From contig NZ_CP034183.1 in the NCBI RefSeq assembly GCF_003860465.1, positions 1 through 64,000 on the forward strand: DNA of 64,000 nucleotides, written 5' to 3'. Positions 48,765 to 59,730 of this stretch are shown here, one piece after another. The first letter of the stretch is position 1, and each line of letters starts with the position of its first letter. The position numbers and the translations under genes were made by a program. Source of the stretch: Deinococcus psychrotolerans. GTDB lineage: Bacteria > Deinococcota > Deinococci > Deinococcales > Deinococcaceae. A model generated the notes under the pieces. It had not been told where the DNA came from and did not search any database. It saw only the letters and a list, made by a program, of their open reading frames with translations.

Positions 48765-50933
48765 TTAGCGTCTGGGTGGCCCGCGCCGCTCGCCGCCGTC
48801 ACGTGGCGCTCGGGCTTCACGCGGAGCAATTTTGCCTTCGAGTTCAGGGCGGATCAAATCGATCTTGCCCCGGTCGTCGATGCTCACGATCTTGACCCGC
48901 AATTTGTCGCCCACGTTCAGCGCGTCCTCGACGGCATTGATGCGCTCCTCGCTGATCTGCGAGATGTGCAGCATCCCGTCTTGTCCGGCGAACAGGTTGA
49001 CGAACGCTCCGAACGGCGCAGTCTTGACCACCGTGCCGTCGAATTCCTCGCCGACTTTGGCGCTGCGGGTCACGGCCTCAATCTTTTCCTGCACCGCTTT
49101 GGCCGCTGCGCCGTCGCTGCTGAAGATGCGGATGGTGCCGTCTTCTTCGATGGTGACCTGAGCGCCCATCGCTTCGAGTTCGCGTACCTGCTTGCCGCCC
49201 GGCCCAATGACTTTGCCGATGAGTTCAGGATTGATTTTGATGCTGATGATGCGCGGCGCGGTGGGGGAGAGTTCGGGGCGCGGCGCGGCCAGTACCTCGG
49301 CCATCTTGCCCAGAATGTGCAGGCGGGCGTCTTTAGCCTGGCTCAGCGCCTCGCGCATGATCTGCGGGGTAATGCCCTGAATCTTGATGTCCATTTGCAA
49401 AGCGGTCACGCCCTGAGCGCTGCCGCAGACTTTAAAATCCATATCGCCTAGCGCGTCTTCTGAGCCGAGAATATCGGTCAGGATCTTGTATTTTCCATCT
49501 TCCATGACCAGGCCCATCGCCACGCCCGCCACCGGAGCGCTGATCGGTACGCCCGCGTCCATCAGTGCCAGCGTGCCCGCACAGACGGTGGCCATGCTGC
49601 TCGACCCGTTGCTCTCCAGCACCTCGCCCACCAAGCGGATCACGTAGGGGAAGCTCTCGAAGCTGGGCAGCACCGCCCGAATGGCCCGCTTGGCGAGGTT
49701 ACCGTGGCCGATTTCGCGCCGCGACTGCCCGCCCATCCGCTTGACCTCGCCGGTGGAGTAGGGCGGGAAGTTGTAGTGCAGCATGAACTTGTCGCCGGTT
49801 TCGGGGGTCAGGTCATCAATGAGAATCTCGTCGCGCTCGGTGCCGAGGGTGGCTACGCCCAGAACCTGCGTTTCACCGCGTGTAAAAATAGCCGAGCCGT
49901 GGGCACGGGGGAGGGGCCGGGCCTCGATCCAGATGGGCCGGACGGTGCGGGTGTTGCGTCCGTCGGCGCGGAGGTCTTCTTCCAGAATCAGGCGGCGCAG
50001 TTCCTGTTTTTCCACTTTGTAAAAGGCATTCTTGAGAGCGGTGGTCAGCGCGGCGGCTCCCTCGGCGGCAGCGTCCTGTACGCGTGCAGCGATCAGGCCG
50101 TCGCGCAGGGCCTTGATCTTGGTGCCGCGCTCCTTCTTGCCGTTAGTCAGCAGGGCGTCTCTCAGGCCAGCGGTTTTGGCGTCGGCGGCCAGTGCGGGCA
50201 GCATCTCGGCAGCAGGGTCGGCATCGGCGGTGAAGCTGAACTTCTCCTGACCCAACTCCGAGCGCATCTGCCCAATGAGCTCAATGACCGGCTGCATCTG
50301 GGCGTGGGCAAACTCGATGGCCGACACCAGCACGTCCTCGTCCACGGTTTTGGCTCCGGCTTCGACCATCAAAATGGCGTCTTTGGTTCCGGCCACCACC
50401 AAGTCCATCGGGCTGTGCTCAAGCTGGCTGAGCGTGGGGTTGATCACGAACTGGCCGTCAATTTGCCCGACCCGCACGCAGGCGGTGGGGCCTTCCCAGG
50501 GAATATCCGAGATGCTCAGCGCCGCCGAAGCGCCGATTGGCCCCAGCACGTCAGGGGTATTTTCGCCGTCTGCCGAAATCACGGTGATGATGACCTGGGT
50601 TTCCTGGCGGTAGTTTTTGGGAAACAGCGGGCGAATCTGGCGGTCGGTGATTCGGGCCGACAAGATGGCCTTCTCGCCGGGCCGACCCTCGCGGCGGTGA
50701 AATGAGCCGGGAATTTTGCCCACGGCGTAGTGGCGCTCTTCAAATTCCACCGTCAGCGGCAAGAAGTCCAGCGTGCTGCGCTCGTCTCTGGCCTGCGCCG
50801 TGACCAACAAGATGGTGTCGCCGTAGCGCACAGTGACCGAGCCGCTGACCAATTTGGCGAGCTTGCCGGTTTCAATGCTCAGTTCTTTGTCGCCGAGCAT
50901 GGTGGTAAATGTTCTGGGGGTTTTAGAAGTCAT
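48765..50933 (-). CDS. pnp: Polyribonucleotide nucleotidyltransferase
   Basis: PNPase degrades RNA 3'-5' by phosphorolysis. The 722-residue protein has two RNase PH domains ([58 protein letters not shown]), a KH domain ([21 protein letters not shown]) and an S1 domain ([30 protein letters not shown]). It ends in a basic Arg/Gly tail ([15 protein letters not shown]). TAGAAT (50941-50946) lies 7 nt before the ATG. PNPase works with the Ro protein in D. radiodurans RNA turnover, but no rsr gene is in the window. Confidence 0.96.
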   Translation of the reverse strand: MTSKTPRTFTTMLGDKELSIETGKLAKLVSGSVTVRYGDTILLVTAQARDERSTLDFLPLTVEFEERHYAVGKIPGSFHRREGRPGEKAILSARITDRQIRPLFPKNYRQETQVIITVISADGENTPDVLGPIGASAALSISDIPWEGPTACVRVGQIDGQFVINPTLSQLEHSPMDLVVAGTKDAILMVEAGAKTVDEDVLVSAIEFAHAQMQPVIELIGQMRSELGQEKFSFTADADPAAEMLPALAADAKTAGLRDALLTNGKKERGTKIKALRDGLIAARVQDAAAEGAAALTTALKNAFYKVEKQELRRLILEEDLRADGRNTRTVRPIWIEARPLPRAHGSAIFTRGETQVLGVATLGTERDEILIDDLTPETGDKFMLHYNFPPYSTGEVKRMGGQSRREIGHGNLAKRAIRAVLPSFESFPYVIRLVGEVLESNGSSSMATVCAGTLALMDAGVPISAPVAGVAMGLVMEDGKYKILTDILGSEDALGDMDFKVCGSAQGVTALQMDIKIQGITPQIMREALSQAKDARLHILGKMAEVLAAPRPELSPTAPRIISIKINPELIGKVIGPGGKQVRELEAMGAQVTIEEDGTIRIFSSDGAAAKAVQEKIEAVTRSAKVGEEFDGTVVKTAPFGAFVNLFAGQDGMLHISQISEERINAVEDALNVGDKLRVKIVSIDDRGKIDLIRPELEGKIAPREARAPRDGGERRGPPRR

Positions 50934-50940
50934 TATTCAG

Positions 50941-50946
50941 ATTCTA
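50941..50946 (-). promoter_or_regulatory. -10 hexamer for leaderless pnp mRNA
   Basis: TAGAAT on the minus strand lies 7 nt before the pnp ATG with no ribosome-binding site. This contrasts with the long structured leader of pnp in enterobacteria. Confidence 0.6.
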
Positions 50947-51038
50947 GCGTGTGCGGACGGGCAGGAATGGAAGCCGTAAAAGCCGCCGCTGCGGGGGAAG
51001 CAGGGCGGATCAGTCTCCTTGAAAAAGAGCGTTGTACA

Positions 51039-51074
51039 CAAAAAAGCCGCCCCCAAAACATCAGGGAGCGGCTT
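51039..51074 (-). terminator. Terminator of the LEA/CsbD-like gene
   Basis: AAGCCGC and GCGGCTT (51044-51050 and 51068-51074) form the stem, followed on the minus strand by a T-run. Confidence 0.75.
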
Positions 51075-51088
51075 GAAAGAGAGAACTC

Positions 51089-51337
51089 TTAGTGCCCGTC
51101 GCCGTCGGTGCTTTCGCGTTTGCCTTCGTCGTAGTTGGCGTGCGCTTCTGCATTGTGGACTTCAGCTTTGGCCCGGTCTTCCACGGCTTTGGCTTTGTCA
51201 GCGGCGTTGTCCAAGGTGCTTCCACCTACGTGGCTGGCTGCTTCGTGTCCGGCGGCGCGTAAACGGTCAGCGCCCTCGTTGACTTTGGCCTTGGCGGAAT
51301 CTAAAAAGTTCTCGGCGGCAGATTTATCATCACTCAT
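51089..51337 (-). CDS. Small hydrophilic LEA/CsbD-like stress protein
   Basis: The 82-residue protein is strongly hydrophilic, with amphipathic helices and repeated A-K-A/E-V-x-N elements (AENFLDSAKAKVNEGADRL, AADKAKAVEDRAKAEVHNAEAHA), like CsbD and group 3 LEA proteins that protect against drying and general stress. AGGAGGT lies 8 nt before the ATG, a strong signal, and a clear terminator follows. Function is inferred from composition. Confidence 0.65.
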   Translation of the reverse strand: MSDDKSAAENFLDSAKAKVNEGADRLRAAGHEAASHVGGSTLDNAADKAKAVEDRAKAEVHNAEAHANYDEGKRESTDGDGH

Positions 51338-51484
51338 CGTTGAGTACCTCCTGCGAAGTTGGATTCCCTAAAATTTGGGTGATCTTTACTTTGCCACTCG
51401 GCGTTCCCGCTTGTATGAGGGGGCCGTAAGGACAGCTTGAATAAGCGGGGGCTGGGCGCAGACTGCGCTAAGGTGGGGAGCGAT

Positions 51485-52732
<1,248 letters not shown>

Positions 52733-52748
52733 GTTTCTGAATCTCAAG

Positions 52749-52778
52749 AAAGCCGGGGCCAAGCGCTCCGGCTTTTTT
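52749..52778 (+). terminator. Terminator of icd
   Basis: AAGCCGG and CCGGCTT pair as the outer stem and are followed by a T-run, 17 bp after the icd stop. Confidence 0.8.
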
Positions 52779-52839
52779 ATTGTTTGGAGTGTGCAGGCAA
52801 GGCTTGTCCTCAGCTTGGGCTCGCCGTAAGGTGTGCGGC

Positions 52840-53547
52840 GTGAAAGCCGCCGAGCCAGCAGACAAGCACCCGCTGGACAACCCGGTTTGGCACGCCCTGA
52901 CCGGGCTGCAAGAAGGTTTTGCCCTTCAAGCTGGCCCGCTGCGCTGGTATCCGCCGGACGTCGCGCCCTTCTGCGGGTTTGAGGAGTGAGATGAAGCGGC
53001 GTTCGTACTGGCTTTGGCCGATCCTCAATTGGCTTCGCGTTCCGTGGTGCTGTTCCGGCCCCAGCTTGAACCGGCCCCCCTCGGGTGGTCGCTGACGCAT
53101 CACAGCAGCGCCGTGCAGATGATCTGCCCCGACGATTCACGCTTGATCCGTCCCGACATTCAAACTGCCACGCTCACCTCCGCCGATGTCCCCGACATCT
53201 TGGCGCTGGTCAAGCTGACCAAGCCCGGCCCGTTTAGATCGCGCACCACCGAGCTGGGGGAGTATTTCGGCGTGCGGGAAGCGGGGCAACTGGTGGCGCT
53301 GAGCGGCGAACGGCTGCGGCTGGACGGTTTTACTGAGGTCAGCGCGGTGTCAACTCACCCCGACTGGCGCGGGCGCGGCCTTGCGGGCGCGTTGGTCAGT
53401 CAGGTGGCTCGTAAAGCCTTCAGCGAAGGTCAAACGCCGTTTTTGCACGTGATGGAAAGCAACGCCAGAGCCATCCGTCTGTATCAGTCGCTGGGGTTCG
53501 TGGAACGCGCCCGCATTCACCTGTCGGTGTGGGCCGCTCTAAACTAG
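52840..53547 (+). pseudogene. GNAT-family N-acetyltransferase interrupted by an in-frame TGA
   Basis: One reading frame runs from GTG 52840 to 53547 and is broken only by TGA at 52987-52989. Before it lies KHPLDNPVWHALTG and a YPPDVAPFCGFEE segment; after it the frame continues as DEAAFVLALADPQLASRSVV and then the acetyltransferase core. The core has STHPDWRGRGLAGALVSQVARKAF (acetyl-CoA loop) and ESNARAIRLYQSLGFVERA, as in FR47-type GNAT proteins whose N-terminal region also begins HPLDNP. TAAGGT lies 7 nt before the GTG. It is either a recent nonsense mutation, a sequence error, or translated as a shorter protein from 53014. Confidence 0.75.
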
Positions 53548-53551
53548 CGCC

Positions 53552-54775
53552 ATGATTTTGCCGATTCCCACCCAGCCGCTGTATTACGCTTCTCCCAGTC
53601 AACTGCACTTCAGCGCCCTCGTCACCGAAGTGAAGGGGCAGCGGGTGGCCCTGTCTGCCACCGCTTTTTATCCCGAAGGCGGCGGGCAAAATGCCGACAC
53701 CGGCTGGCTGGCGTGGAGCGGCGGCGAAGCGCAGATTCTGGACACCCAGAAGGACAAAGCCGACAAGACCAGCGGCGTGATCTGGCACACTTTCAGCGGA
53801 GACACGCCCCCTGTCGGCGCAGAAGTGCGCGGCGAGGTGGACGCCCAGTCGCGCTGGCGCAGTATGCAGCGCCACAGCGCCGAGCATCTGCTGGCGCAGG
53901 CGTTTTTCCGGCTCGATCCCAAATTCGCGGTGGCGGCGGTCAGTATGCGGAGCGCCGAATGCACCATCGATTTGCAGGGCCAGCCTACCGAAGCCGACGC
54001 GCGGGCGGCTGAAACCTTGCTGCACGAAACGCTGGGCCGCCGCCAACTCCAGCTCCGTAACATTGAAGTGCCGGAAGCCGAGTTAGGGGCCTATCCGCTG
54101 CGCCGCACCACTAAAGTGAGTGGCAAAGTGCGCTTGGTCGTTTTTGAAGACGCTCCCCTTGAGGGCGAAGTGGGTCAGTTTTTTGACGTGAGCGCTTGCG
54201 GCGGCCTGCATGTGCCCTGGGCGGCGATGGCCTTGCCGGTGGCGACCCTGCGAACCGAGCGCATCAAAGGCGACCTGACCCGCGTGGTGTTCGTGGCGGG
54301 CGAGGAAGCCGCCGAATTTTTGGGCCGCACCTACCAAGCGTCTAAGGCGTTGGCCGCCACCCTCAGCGCTGGCCCGGGCGACCTCACCGCGAGAGTGGAA
54401 GCTCTGCGCCGCAGCGCTCAGGAGCAGAGTGCCCAGCTCGCCGCCGCGCAAACGGCCTTGATCGGCCATGACGTTGCCGCCGCACCTGCTGAGCAAATTG
54501 GAGCTGTGATGTTGCGTGTTTTGAACATCACCGATCCCGCCCTGATTCCAATGGCCCTGAGCGCTACGCCTAGCGGTGAAGTCCTGCTGGTGACAACGCC
54601 GAGTGGAAGGGTCGGCTTCGGCAGCGCTTCTGGCGTCCACGCCGGCGAGTTGCTGCGCTCAGCTTTTGTCAAAGTCGGCGGCAAGGGCGGTGGTAAACCC
54701 GAAGCCGCTCAGGGCCAGACCGAAGACGTGGCGGGCGTGGTGGCAGTGGTGCGGGAGCTGCTGAGCCAAGCGTAA
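53552..54775 (+). CDS. Alanyl-tRNA editing protein AlaX-L type
   Basis: The 407-residue protein matches stand-alone AlaRS editing domains that deacylate Ser- or Gly-tRNA(Ala). It has TAFYPEGGGQNADTGWL, the zinc/catalytic RHSAEHLLAQAF (HxxxH), the SACGGLHV motif (Cys-x3-His) and a C-terminal DHHA1-like domain (LLVTTPSGRVGFGSASGVHAGELLRSAFVKVGGKGGGKPEAAQG). The DHHA1 part makes it the longer AlaX-L class. TAAACT lies 6 nt before the ATG and overlaps the stop of the broken GNAT gene. Confidence 0.88.
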   Translation: MILPIPTQPLYYASPSQLHFSALVTEVKGQRVALSATAFYPEGGGQNADTGWLAWSGGEAQILDTQKDKADKTSGVIWHTFSGDTPPVGAEVRGEVDAQSRWRSMQRHSAEHLLAQAFFRLDPKFAVAAVSMRSAECTIDLQGQPTEADARAAETLLHETLGRRQLQLRNIEVPEAELGAYPLRRTTKVSGKVRLVVFEDAPLEGEVGQFFDVSACGGLHVPWAAMALPVATLRTERIKGDLTRVVFVAGEEAAEFLGRTYQASKALAATLSAGPGDLTARVEALRRSAQEQSAQLAAAQTALIGHDVAAAPAEQIGAVMLRVLNITDPALIPMALSATPSGEVLLVTTPSGRVGFGSASGVHAGELLRSAFVKVGGKGGGKPEAAQGQTEDVAGVVAVVRELLSQA

Positions 54776-54799
54776 GGTGGCGGGCGCTTCGGCGCTTGT

Positions 54800-55240
54800 T
54801 TAGCGCGGCGGCAGCCGAACCGTGCCCAGCATGTACTGACCGAGCGCCCGAATCGCGCTGTAAAACTCGTCGAACTCCACCGGCTTGACGATGTAACTGC
54901 TGGCGTGGCTCTGGTAACTCCGCATAATGTCTTCTTCGGCCTGCGAAGTGGTCAACACCACCACCGGAATAGTCCGCAGGTCAGGGTCAGCTTTGAGTTC
55001 GGCCAGCACTTCGAGGCCGTTTTTGCGCGGCATGTTGATGTCCAGCAAAATCACGTCGGGGCGGGGCATGTGGGCGTAGTGCTGCTCACGGCGCAGCATT
55101 TGCAAAGCCTCTACACCGTCGCGGGCCACATGCAGCTCGGTGGGCAGTTGCGCTTCCCAGAAGGCTTCCTGAGTCAGCAGCACGTCCGGTTCGTTGTCCT
55201 CAACCAGTAAAATTTGAATGGGCGTAGTATGAGGAGGCAT
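54800..55240 (-). CDS. Response regulator (CheY/Rcp1-like receiver)
   Basis: The 146-residue single receiver domain has ILLVEDNEPD (acidic pair E14-D15), phosphoacceptor D67 in VILLDINMPRKNG, the VVLTTS switch and K119 in YIVKPVEF. It is the intact relative of the frameshifted gene at 1-490. No output domain, so it probably acts through protein partners such as a phytochrome-type histidine kinase, which is not nearby. The start at MPPHTTPI is set by TAGACT (55249-55254) 8 nt upstream. Confidence 0.9.
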   Translation of the reverse strand: MPPHTTPIQILLVEDNEPDVLLTQEAFWEAQLPTELHVARDGVEALQMLRREQHYAHMPRPDVILLDINMPRKNGLEVLAELKADPDLRTIPVVVLTTSQAEEDIMRSYQSHASSYIVKPVEFDEFYSAIRALGQYMLGTVRLPPR

Positions 55241-55287
55241 CTTCACACAGTCTAAAGGTTTTGGGCTTCCCGTAGTGAAGGGCTTAC

Positions 55288-55911
55288 TCACGGGGTCGCC
55301 CCGCGCTGAAATGGCTGGGGGCGCGACGCCAGTTTAAGCGGCGCAGCACGGTAAGCACCGGCGAGGGCGGCGATCTCAAGGCCGCGTGAACTGGGCTGCG
55401 GCTTGGCATGGACGCCCCCTTTTCCCGTCAGGCCCAAGCTGTAGAGCGTGCCCAAGATTTCTGGACGGCGCGACAAATCAATGCCGCCGGCTTGCCAGTG
55501 ATCCAGTGTTTGGCGCAGTCTGGCGGCCACCAGATACGGCGCGGCCAGCGGGTCGAGCAAAAAGCGAATCTGCTCTTGCTGGCCGGCGGGCAAAGGGAGG
55601 AAGCCGCTGCGGGCCACTTCCTGCAAGGTGCCGAGCTTCATCTGGGCTGGCCCCAGGCTGTGGGTGGTCAGTGGGCGGCGGGTCAGCCACGCGGCGAAGC
55701 GTTGCAGGCGGCCTGCTGGGCGCGGCGACAGCGTCACCAGCACCTTCATCAAAACGTTTTGCAGGGTATCGGCCATGTCCCAGCGGGCGGCTTCATCTGC
55801 CAAGATGGCGGCGATCAGTCCGGCGTCCACCTGGAAGCGGGTAGCGGCCCGCTGAACTGCGTTGGCCGCGCCATAGCGAGGGGCCTGAAGGTTGAGCGCA
55901 GCACTGGTCAT
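55288..55911 (-). CDS. Conserved-looking protein, possible lysozyme-fold domain
   Basis: The 207-residue protein has no signal peptide. QVDAGLIAAILADEAARWD followed about 50 residues later by HSLGPAQMKLGTLQEVA recalls the Glu and Gly-x-x-Gln-Met blocks of lytic transglycosylase folds, with an additional 110 residues at the C-terminus. Without a signal sequence a murein role is uncertain. I do not assign a function. Confidence 0.55.
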   Translation of the reverse strand: MTSAALNLQAPRYGAANAVQRAATRFQVDAGLIAAILADEAARWDMADTLQNVLMKVLVTLSPRPAGRLQRFAAWLTRRPLTTHSLGPAQMKLGTLQEVARSGFLPLPAGQQEQIRFLLDPLAAPYLVAARLRQTLDHWQAGGIDLSRRPEILGTLYSLGLTGKGGVHAKPQPSSRGLEIAALAGAYRAAPLKLASRPQPFQRGATP

Positions 55912-56200
55912 GGCCTTAGCTTGCCGCTGTCCCGTTCAGATTGCGTCATTCAAAAGTCAAGATTTGGCTCAGGCTCCGTGAGCAGGGCCAGCGCCCCGTT
56001 TTGACCGAGATTTGAGCGCCGCAAACAGTATTGAGCCTGACCGGTTAAACTGAGCCTCAGATCGACCTTGAGCGCTTTGAATCCTGCTGGAAGGACTGCT
56101 GGCCCGCGCCACGTAATCATCCGGCTTCTCTAAGTGTCAGTCGTTGGGGAGAAAATATGCCGTTGCTGCTTAGCCATTTCAGGTCTTTGGATCACCGCGT
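55912..56200. other. Divergent intergenic region upstream of the permease gene
   Basis: This 289-bp region has a TAAACT at about 56046-56051 that could be a -10 for rightward transcription. It ends with a short ORF at 56157-56204 described separately. Nothing else recognisable is present. Confidence 0.5.
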
Positions 56201-56204
56201 ATGA
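56157..56204 (+). CDS. 15-codon upstream ORF coupled to the AI-2E-type permease
   Basis: ATG 56157 is preceded by GGGGAG at a good distance and reads MPLLLSHFRSLDHRV, with its TGA overlapping the permease ATG as ATGA. The permease ATG has no ribosome-binding site of its own. The layout predicts translational coupling. The peptide is probably not functional by itself. Confidence 0.5.
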   Translation: MPLLLSHFRSLDHRV

Positions 56205-57307
56205 CGCCTATCCGCAGTATTCCCGGTCTGCTCTCGGCCCTCTGGCGGCTCCCTTGGCTGCGGCTGCTCGTTTACTTGGCGCTGGTGGCGCTGGTCGTGG
56301 GGCTGGCTCGGCTGCTCGCCAGCGTCGTCGTGACGGCCCTGATCGCTTACGCCCTGGCGTTTGTGGTGCATCCGGTGCTGGCGTGGCTGGAAAAGCGCAA
56401 AGTCAAACGGACGCTCGGTGTGCTGCTGGTGGTGGTCTTTTTGCTGTCGGTGGTTTCGCTGCTGTCTTGGACGGTGCTTTCGCAGGTGGTCAGTCTCATC
56501 GGTGAGTTGCCGGCGCTGGCGGCCCGCCTGCCCGACTTGATCGGCGGGCTGCTCAAGCGCCTGAGCAGCGTGCCGGGCCTGGAAAGCGCTCAGAAGCAGT
56601 TTTCTACCTTTCTGACCCAAGAAGCCCAGCAGCTCAGAAACAACTTGGGGCCGACCTTCCAGCGCCTGCTGACTTCGGGCGGCACGGTGCTGGGCGGGGT
56701 GGTCAGCGTGGTGGGCTGGCTCGGCCAAGGCGTGCTGGTGCTGATCTTGAGCGTTTATTTCATGCTCGATTACGAGCGGGTGGGTCACGGCCTTCTGCGT
56801 ATCTTGCCGCTGGCGTGGCAGTCCACTGCTCTTCAGCTCTCGGAAGACGTGGCGCTGGCGTTTGGCGGCTACCTGCGCGGCCAGCTCTTGATCGGCCTGG
56901 CGGTGGGCGCACTGGTGGCGCTGGGCCTGATCCTTCTGGGCATTCCCAACGCCCTGGCCATCGGCCTGCTGGCGGCGGTGCTGGACATCGTGCCGTATCT
57001 GGGGCCGGTGGTTTCGGCGCTGCCCGCCGTGTTGCTGGCCCTGCCCAGCGGCTGGGTCACGGTGCTGCTGGTGGTGGGCGTGTTCATCGTCGCCAACCAG
57101 ATCGAGGGCAACCTCTTGTCACCGTTCATCATGGGCAAGACCACCAATCTCAGTCCGGCGGCGGTGCTGCTGGCCATTTTGGCGGGGCTGACGCTCGGTG
57201 GGCTGGTCGGCGCGGTGCTGGCCATTCCCACCGTGACGCTGCTGTGGCGCTGGACTCTGCGTTACTGGCTGCCCAGCGCGGCTTACAACTCGCCCCCCAA
57301 AGCCTGA
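56201..57307 (+). CDS. AI-2E family (PerM-like) transporter
   Basis: The 368-residue membrane protein fits the UPF0118/AI-2E exporter family: about eight transmembrane segments, VVVTALIAYALAFVVHPVLAWLEKRKVKR near the N-terminus, a soluble helical stretch of about 80 residues, then ILLGIPNALAIGLLAAVLDIVPYLGP and ANQIEGNLLSPFIMGKTTNLSPAAVLLAILAGLTLGGLVGAVLAIP, the family hallmark. Members export AI-2 (TqsA) or act as Na+/H+ antiporters; substrate here is unknown. Confidence 0.92.
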   Translation: MTPIRSIPGLLSALWRLPWLRLLVYLALVALVVGLARLLASVVVTALIAYALAFVVHPVLAWLEKRKVKRTLGVLLVVVFLLSVVSLLSWTVLSQVVSLIGELPALAARLPDLIGGLLKRLSSVPGLESAQKQFSTFLTQEAQQLRNNLGPTFQRLLTSGGTVLGGVVSVVGWLGQGVLVLILSVYFMLDYERVGHGLLRILPLAWQSTALQLSEDVALAFGGYLRGQLLIGLAVGALVALGLILLGIPNALAIGLLAAVLDIVPYLGPVVSALPAVLLALPSGWVTVLLVVGVFIVANQIEGNLLSPFIMGKTTNLSPAAVLLAILAGLTLGGLVGAVLAIPTVTLLWRWTLRYWLPSAAYNSPPKA

Positions 57308-57357
57308 GCCGCTGACCTGCTGTTGGCCTGTCTCCCGGCTGTGCTAGCCTCGCCTGC

Positions 57358-58176
<819 letters not shown>

Positions 58177-58216
58177 GAGCGGCAACTTCTCGGCACGTTC
58201 AGCCGTATCAAGGTCT

Positions 58217-58582
58217 ATGACTTACGGTAGAGCTCAGGGCCACGTCCACATCAGCGAAATCATCGTCACCACCACCAATGACCTCGAAGGCTTCCGGGTC
58301 ATCAAGCACCTGGGAATGGTGCGCGGCCTGACGGTGCGTTCGCGTAGCGTGCTGGGCAGCCTCGGCGCGTCGCTCCAAACTATTCTCGGCGGCAACATCA
58401 CGCTGTATACCGAGCTGGCCGAAAAAGCCCGCGAAGAAGCCTACGACCTGATGCTTCAGCACGCTGCCGAGCGCGGCGCGAACGCGGTGCTGGCGATGCG
58501 CTACGACGCCAACGAAATCAGCGACGGCGTGACCGAAGTGCTGGCTTACGGCTCGGCGGTGGTGATTGAACCGCGCTCCTGA
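58217..58582 (+). CDS. YbjQ-family heavy-metal-binding-domain protein
   Basis: The 121-residue protein matches UPF0145/YbjQ: IIVTTTNDLEGFRVIKHLGMVRGLTVRS, LGGNITLYTELAEKAREEAYDLMLQHAAERGANAVLAMRYDANEI and AYGSAVVIEPRS. These proteins form pentamers; function is not established. It begins about 40 nt after lysZ. The start is uncertain, because no SD or -10 has ideal spacing. Confidence 0.88.
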   Translation: MTYGRAQGHVHISEIIVTTTNDLEGFRVIKHLGMVRGLTVRSRSVLGSLGASLQTILGGNITLYTELAEKAREEAYDLMLQHAAERGANAVLAMRYDANEISDGVTEVLAYGSAVVIEPRS

Positions 58583-58592
58583 CGCTGCGCCG

Positions 58593-58907
58593 ATGACGCC
58601 CAGCGATTTGCTCAGCTTTTTGTTTCGGCGTGGAGGGCAGGAATACGCTGTGCAGCTCGTCTTGCCGCAGGGTAAGGCGTCAAAATTAAAGTCCAGCAAG
58701 AAGCCCCCAGCCGCACCAACCATTCAGGAACAGCCGCTGTACCGCCTGACCCTGCGCGGCGAAGAAGTGCAGGCCACCGGCCCATCGGGGCAAACCCGCC
58801 AGCTTTCGCGGCAGGCTTTTTTGGAAGTGTTCGGCGCTTACCATTTTGCTGGGGCTGAGCCGACGGGTGTTCTGAGCGATCTGGGGCCGCTGTTTGGCAT
58901 GGGCTAA
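58593..58907 (+). CDS. Small protein of unknown function
   Basis: The 104-residue protein (from MTPSDLLSFLFRRGGQEYAVQLVLPQG) is basic in its first half and has QPLYRLTLRGEEVQATGPSGQTRQLSRQAFLEVFGAYHF in its second half, a beta-alpha pattern without known family. It starts about 10 bp after the YbjQ gene; a TTG at 58566 in the same frame is an alternative start overlapping it. Confidence 0.5.
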   Translation: MTPSDLLSFLFRRGGQEYAVQLVLPQGKASKLKSSKKPPAAPTIQEQPLYRLTLRGEEVQATGPSGQTRQLSRQAFLEVFGAYHFAGAEPTGVLSDLGPLFGMG

Positions 58908-58989
58908 CCCGGTGATCGGCGCACTTTGTCGGAAAAGTCAACGCTGAGCCGCCGGAAGCTGTTAAGCTCTTGGTTAAGGTGACGCAAAC

Positions 58990-59730
58990 GTGATACAAGG
59001 TCTTTTTTCGGACGTGCCTCTTATCGGAGTGCTGTCTTTACTTCACGAAACGGGGCAAACCGGTGTGCTGGACGTGAACGCCGAGTTGCCTTTCACAGTG
59101 GCCTTCGCACACGGCGAAGTGGTGGAGGGCGGCATTCTCGACTGGACAGGTTTAGACGCCCTGCATTCCAGCCCGATGCTGCCCGAAAGCGGCAGCTTTT
59201 CTTACATGCGCCGTGACGTGCGGGGCAGCGTGATCGCGCCGTTCGAGAAGTTCACGACCGACTGGGCACGCGTCAGTGACGAGTGGGCGCAGATCGGCAC
59301 CATCATCAGCAGCCCCAGTGTGGTGCTGACTGGGCCACTGCCGCTTTACGACCAAGAAAAAGGCCGCAGTGTCCGCGCCGCCGCCCGTGACGCGGGTTTG
59401 CCGCTTTTTGATGTGGCTTCCCGCGCCGCCGACGCCGTGAGTTCAGGCAAGTTGCGCCCGACCGGCCGCTACGCTTGGTACGGACTGCGCCTCAATCACC
59501 AGGGCCAGCGCCAAACTGCTTTGGCCCGCGCCCTCGATGGCAATGTCAATTTGGGCGAAGTGGTCGAGCGCGGATTTTCGGCCAGCGAGGTACGCGCTTA
59601 CCTGCTCGCTGAGATTCGCTTGGGCCTGCGTTTTTCGGGAAGCGGCTGGGTGCTGCGCGACCTGGTCTGGGAAACCAAACATGAGGCGGCGATCATGACG
59701 ACCACTGCCAGCAACGATTTCATGTTTTGA
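58990..59730 (+). CDS. DUF4388-domain protein
   Basis: The 246-residue protein begins with a DUF4388/PATAN-like domain (MIQGLFSDVPLIGVLSLLHETGQTGVLDVN, FAHGEVVEGGILDWTGLDAL), followed by a helical and beta region with no named domain. Such domains occur in bacterial signalling proteins, often with response regulators or GTPases of the Mgl/Rag type. GTG start; TAAGGT lies 9 nt upstream. No partner gene is adjacent. Confidence 0.82.
   Translation: MIQGLFSDVPLIGVLSLLHETGQTGVLDVNAELPFTVAFAHGEVVEGGILDWTGLDALHSSPMLPESGSFSYMRRDVRGSVIAPFEKFTTDWARVSDEWAQIGTIISSPSVVLTGPLPLYDQEKGRSVRAAARDAGLPLFDVASRAADAVSSGKLRPTGRYAWYGLRLNHQGQRQTALARALDGNVNLGEVVERGFSASEVRAYLLAEIRLGLRFSGSGWVLRDLVWETKHEAAIMTTTASNDFMF

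Noticed and set aside
52987..52989. Selenocysteine at the in-frame TGA of the GNAT gene
   Set aside because: No selenocysteine-insertion-type hairpin was evident directly after the TGA and GNAT enzymes have no redox-active Sec position there; nonsense mutation or error is simpler.
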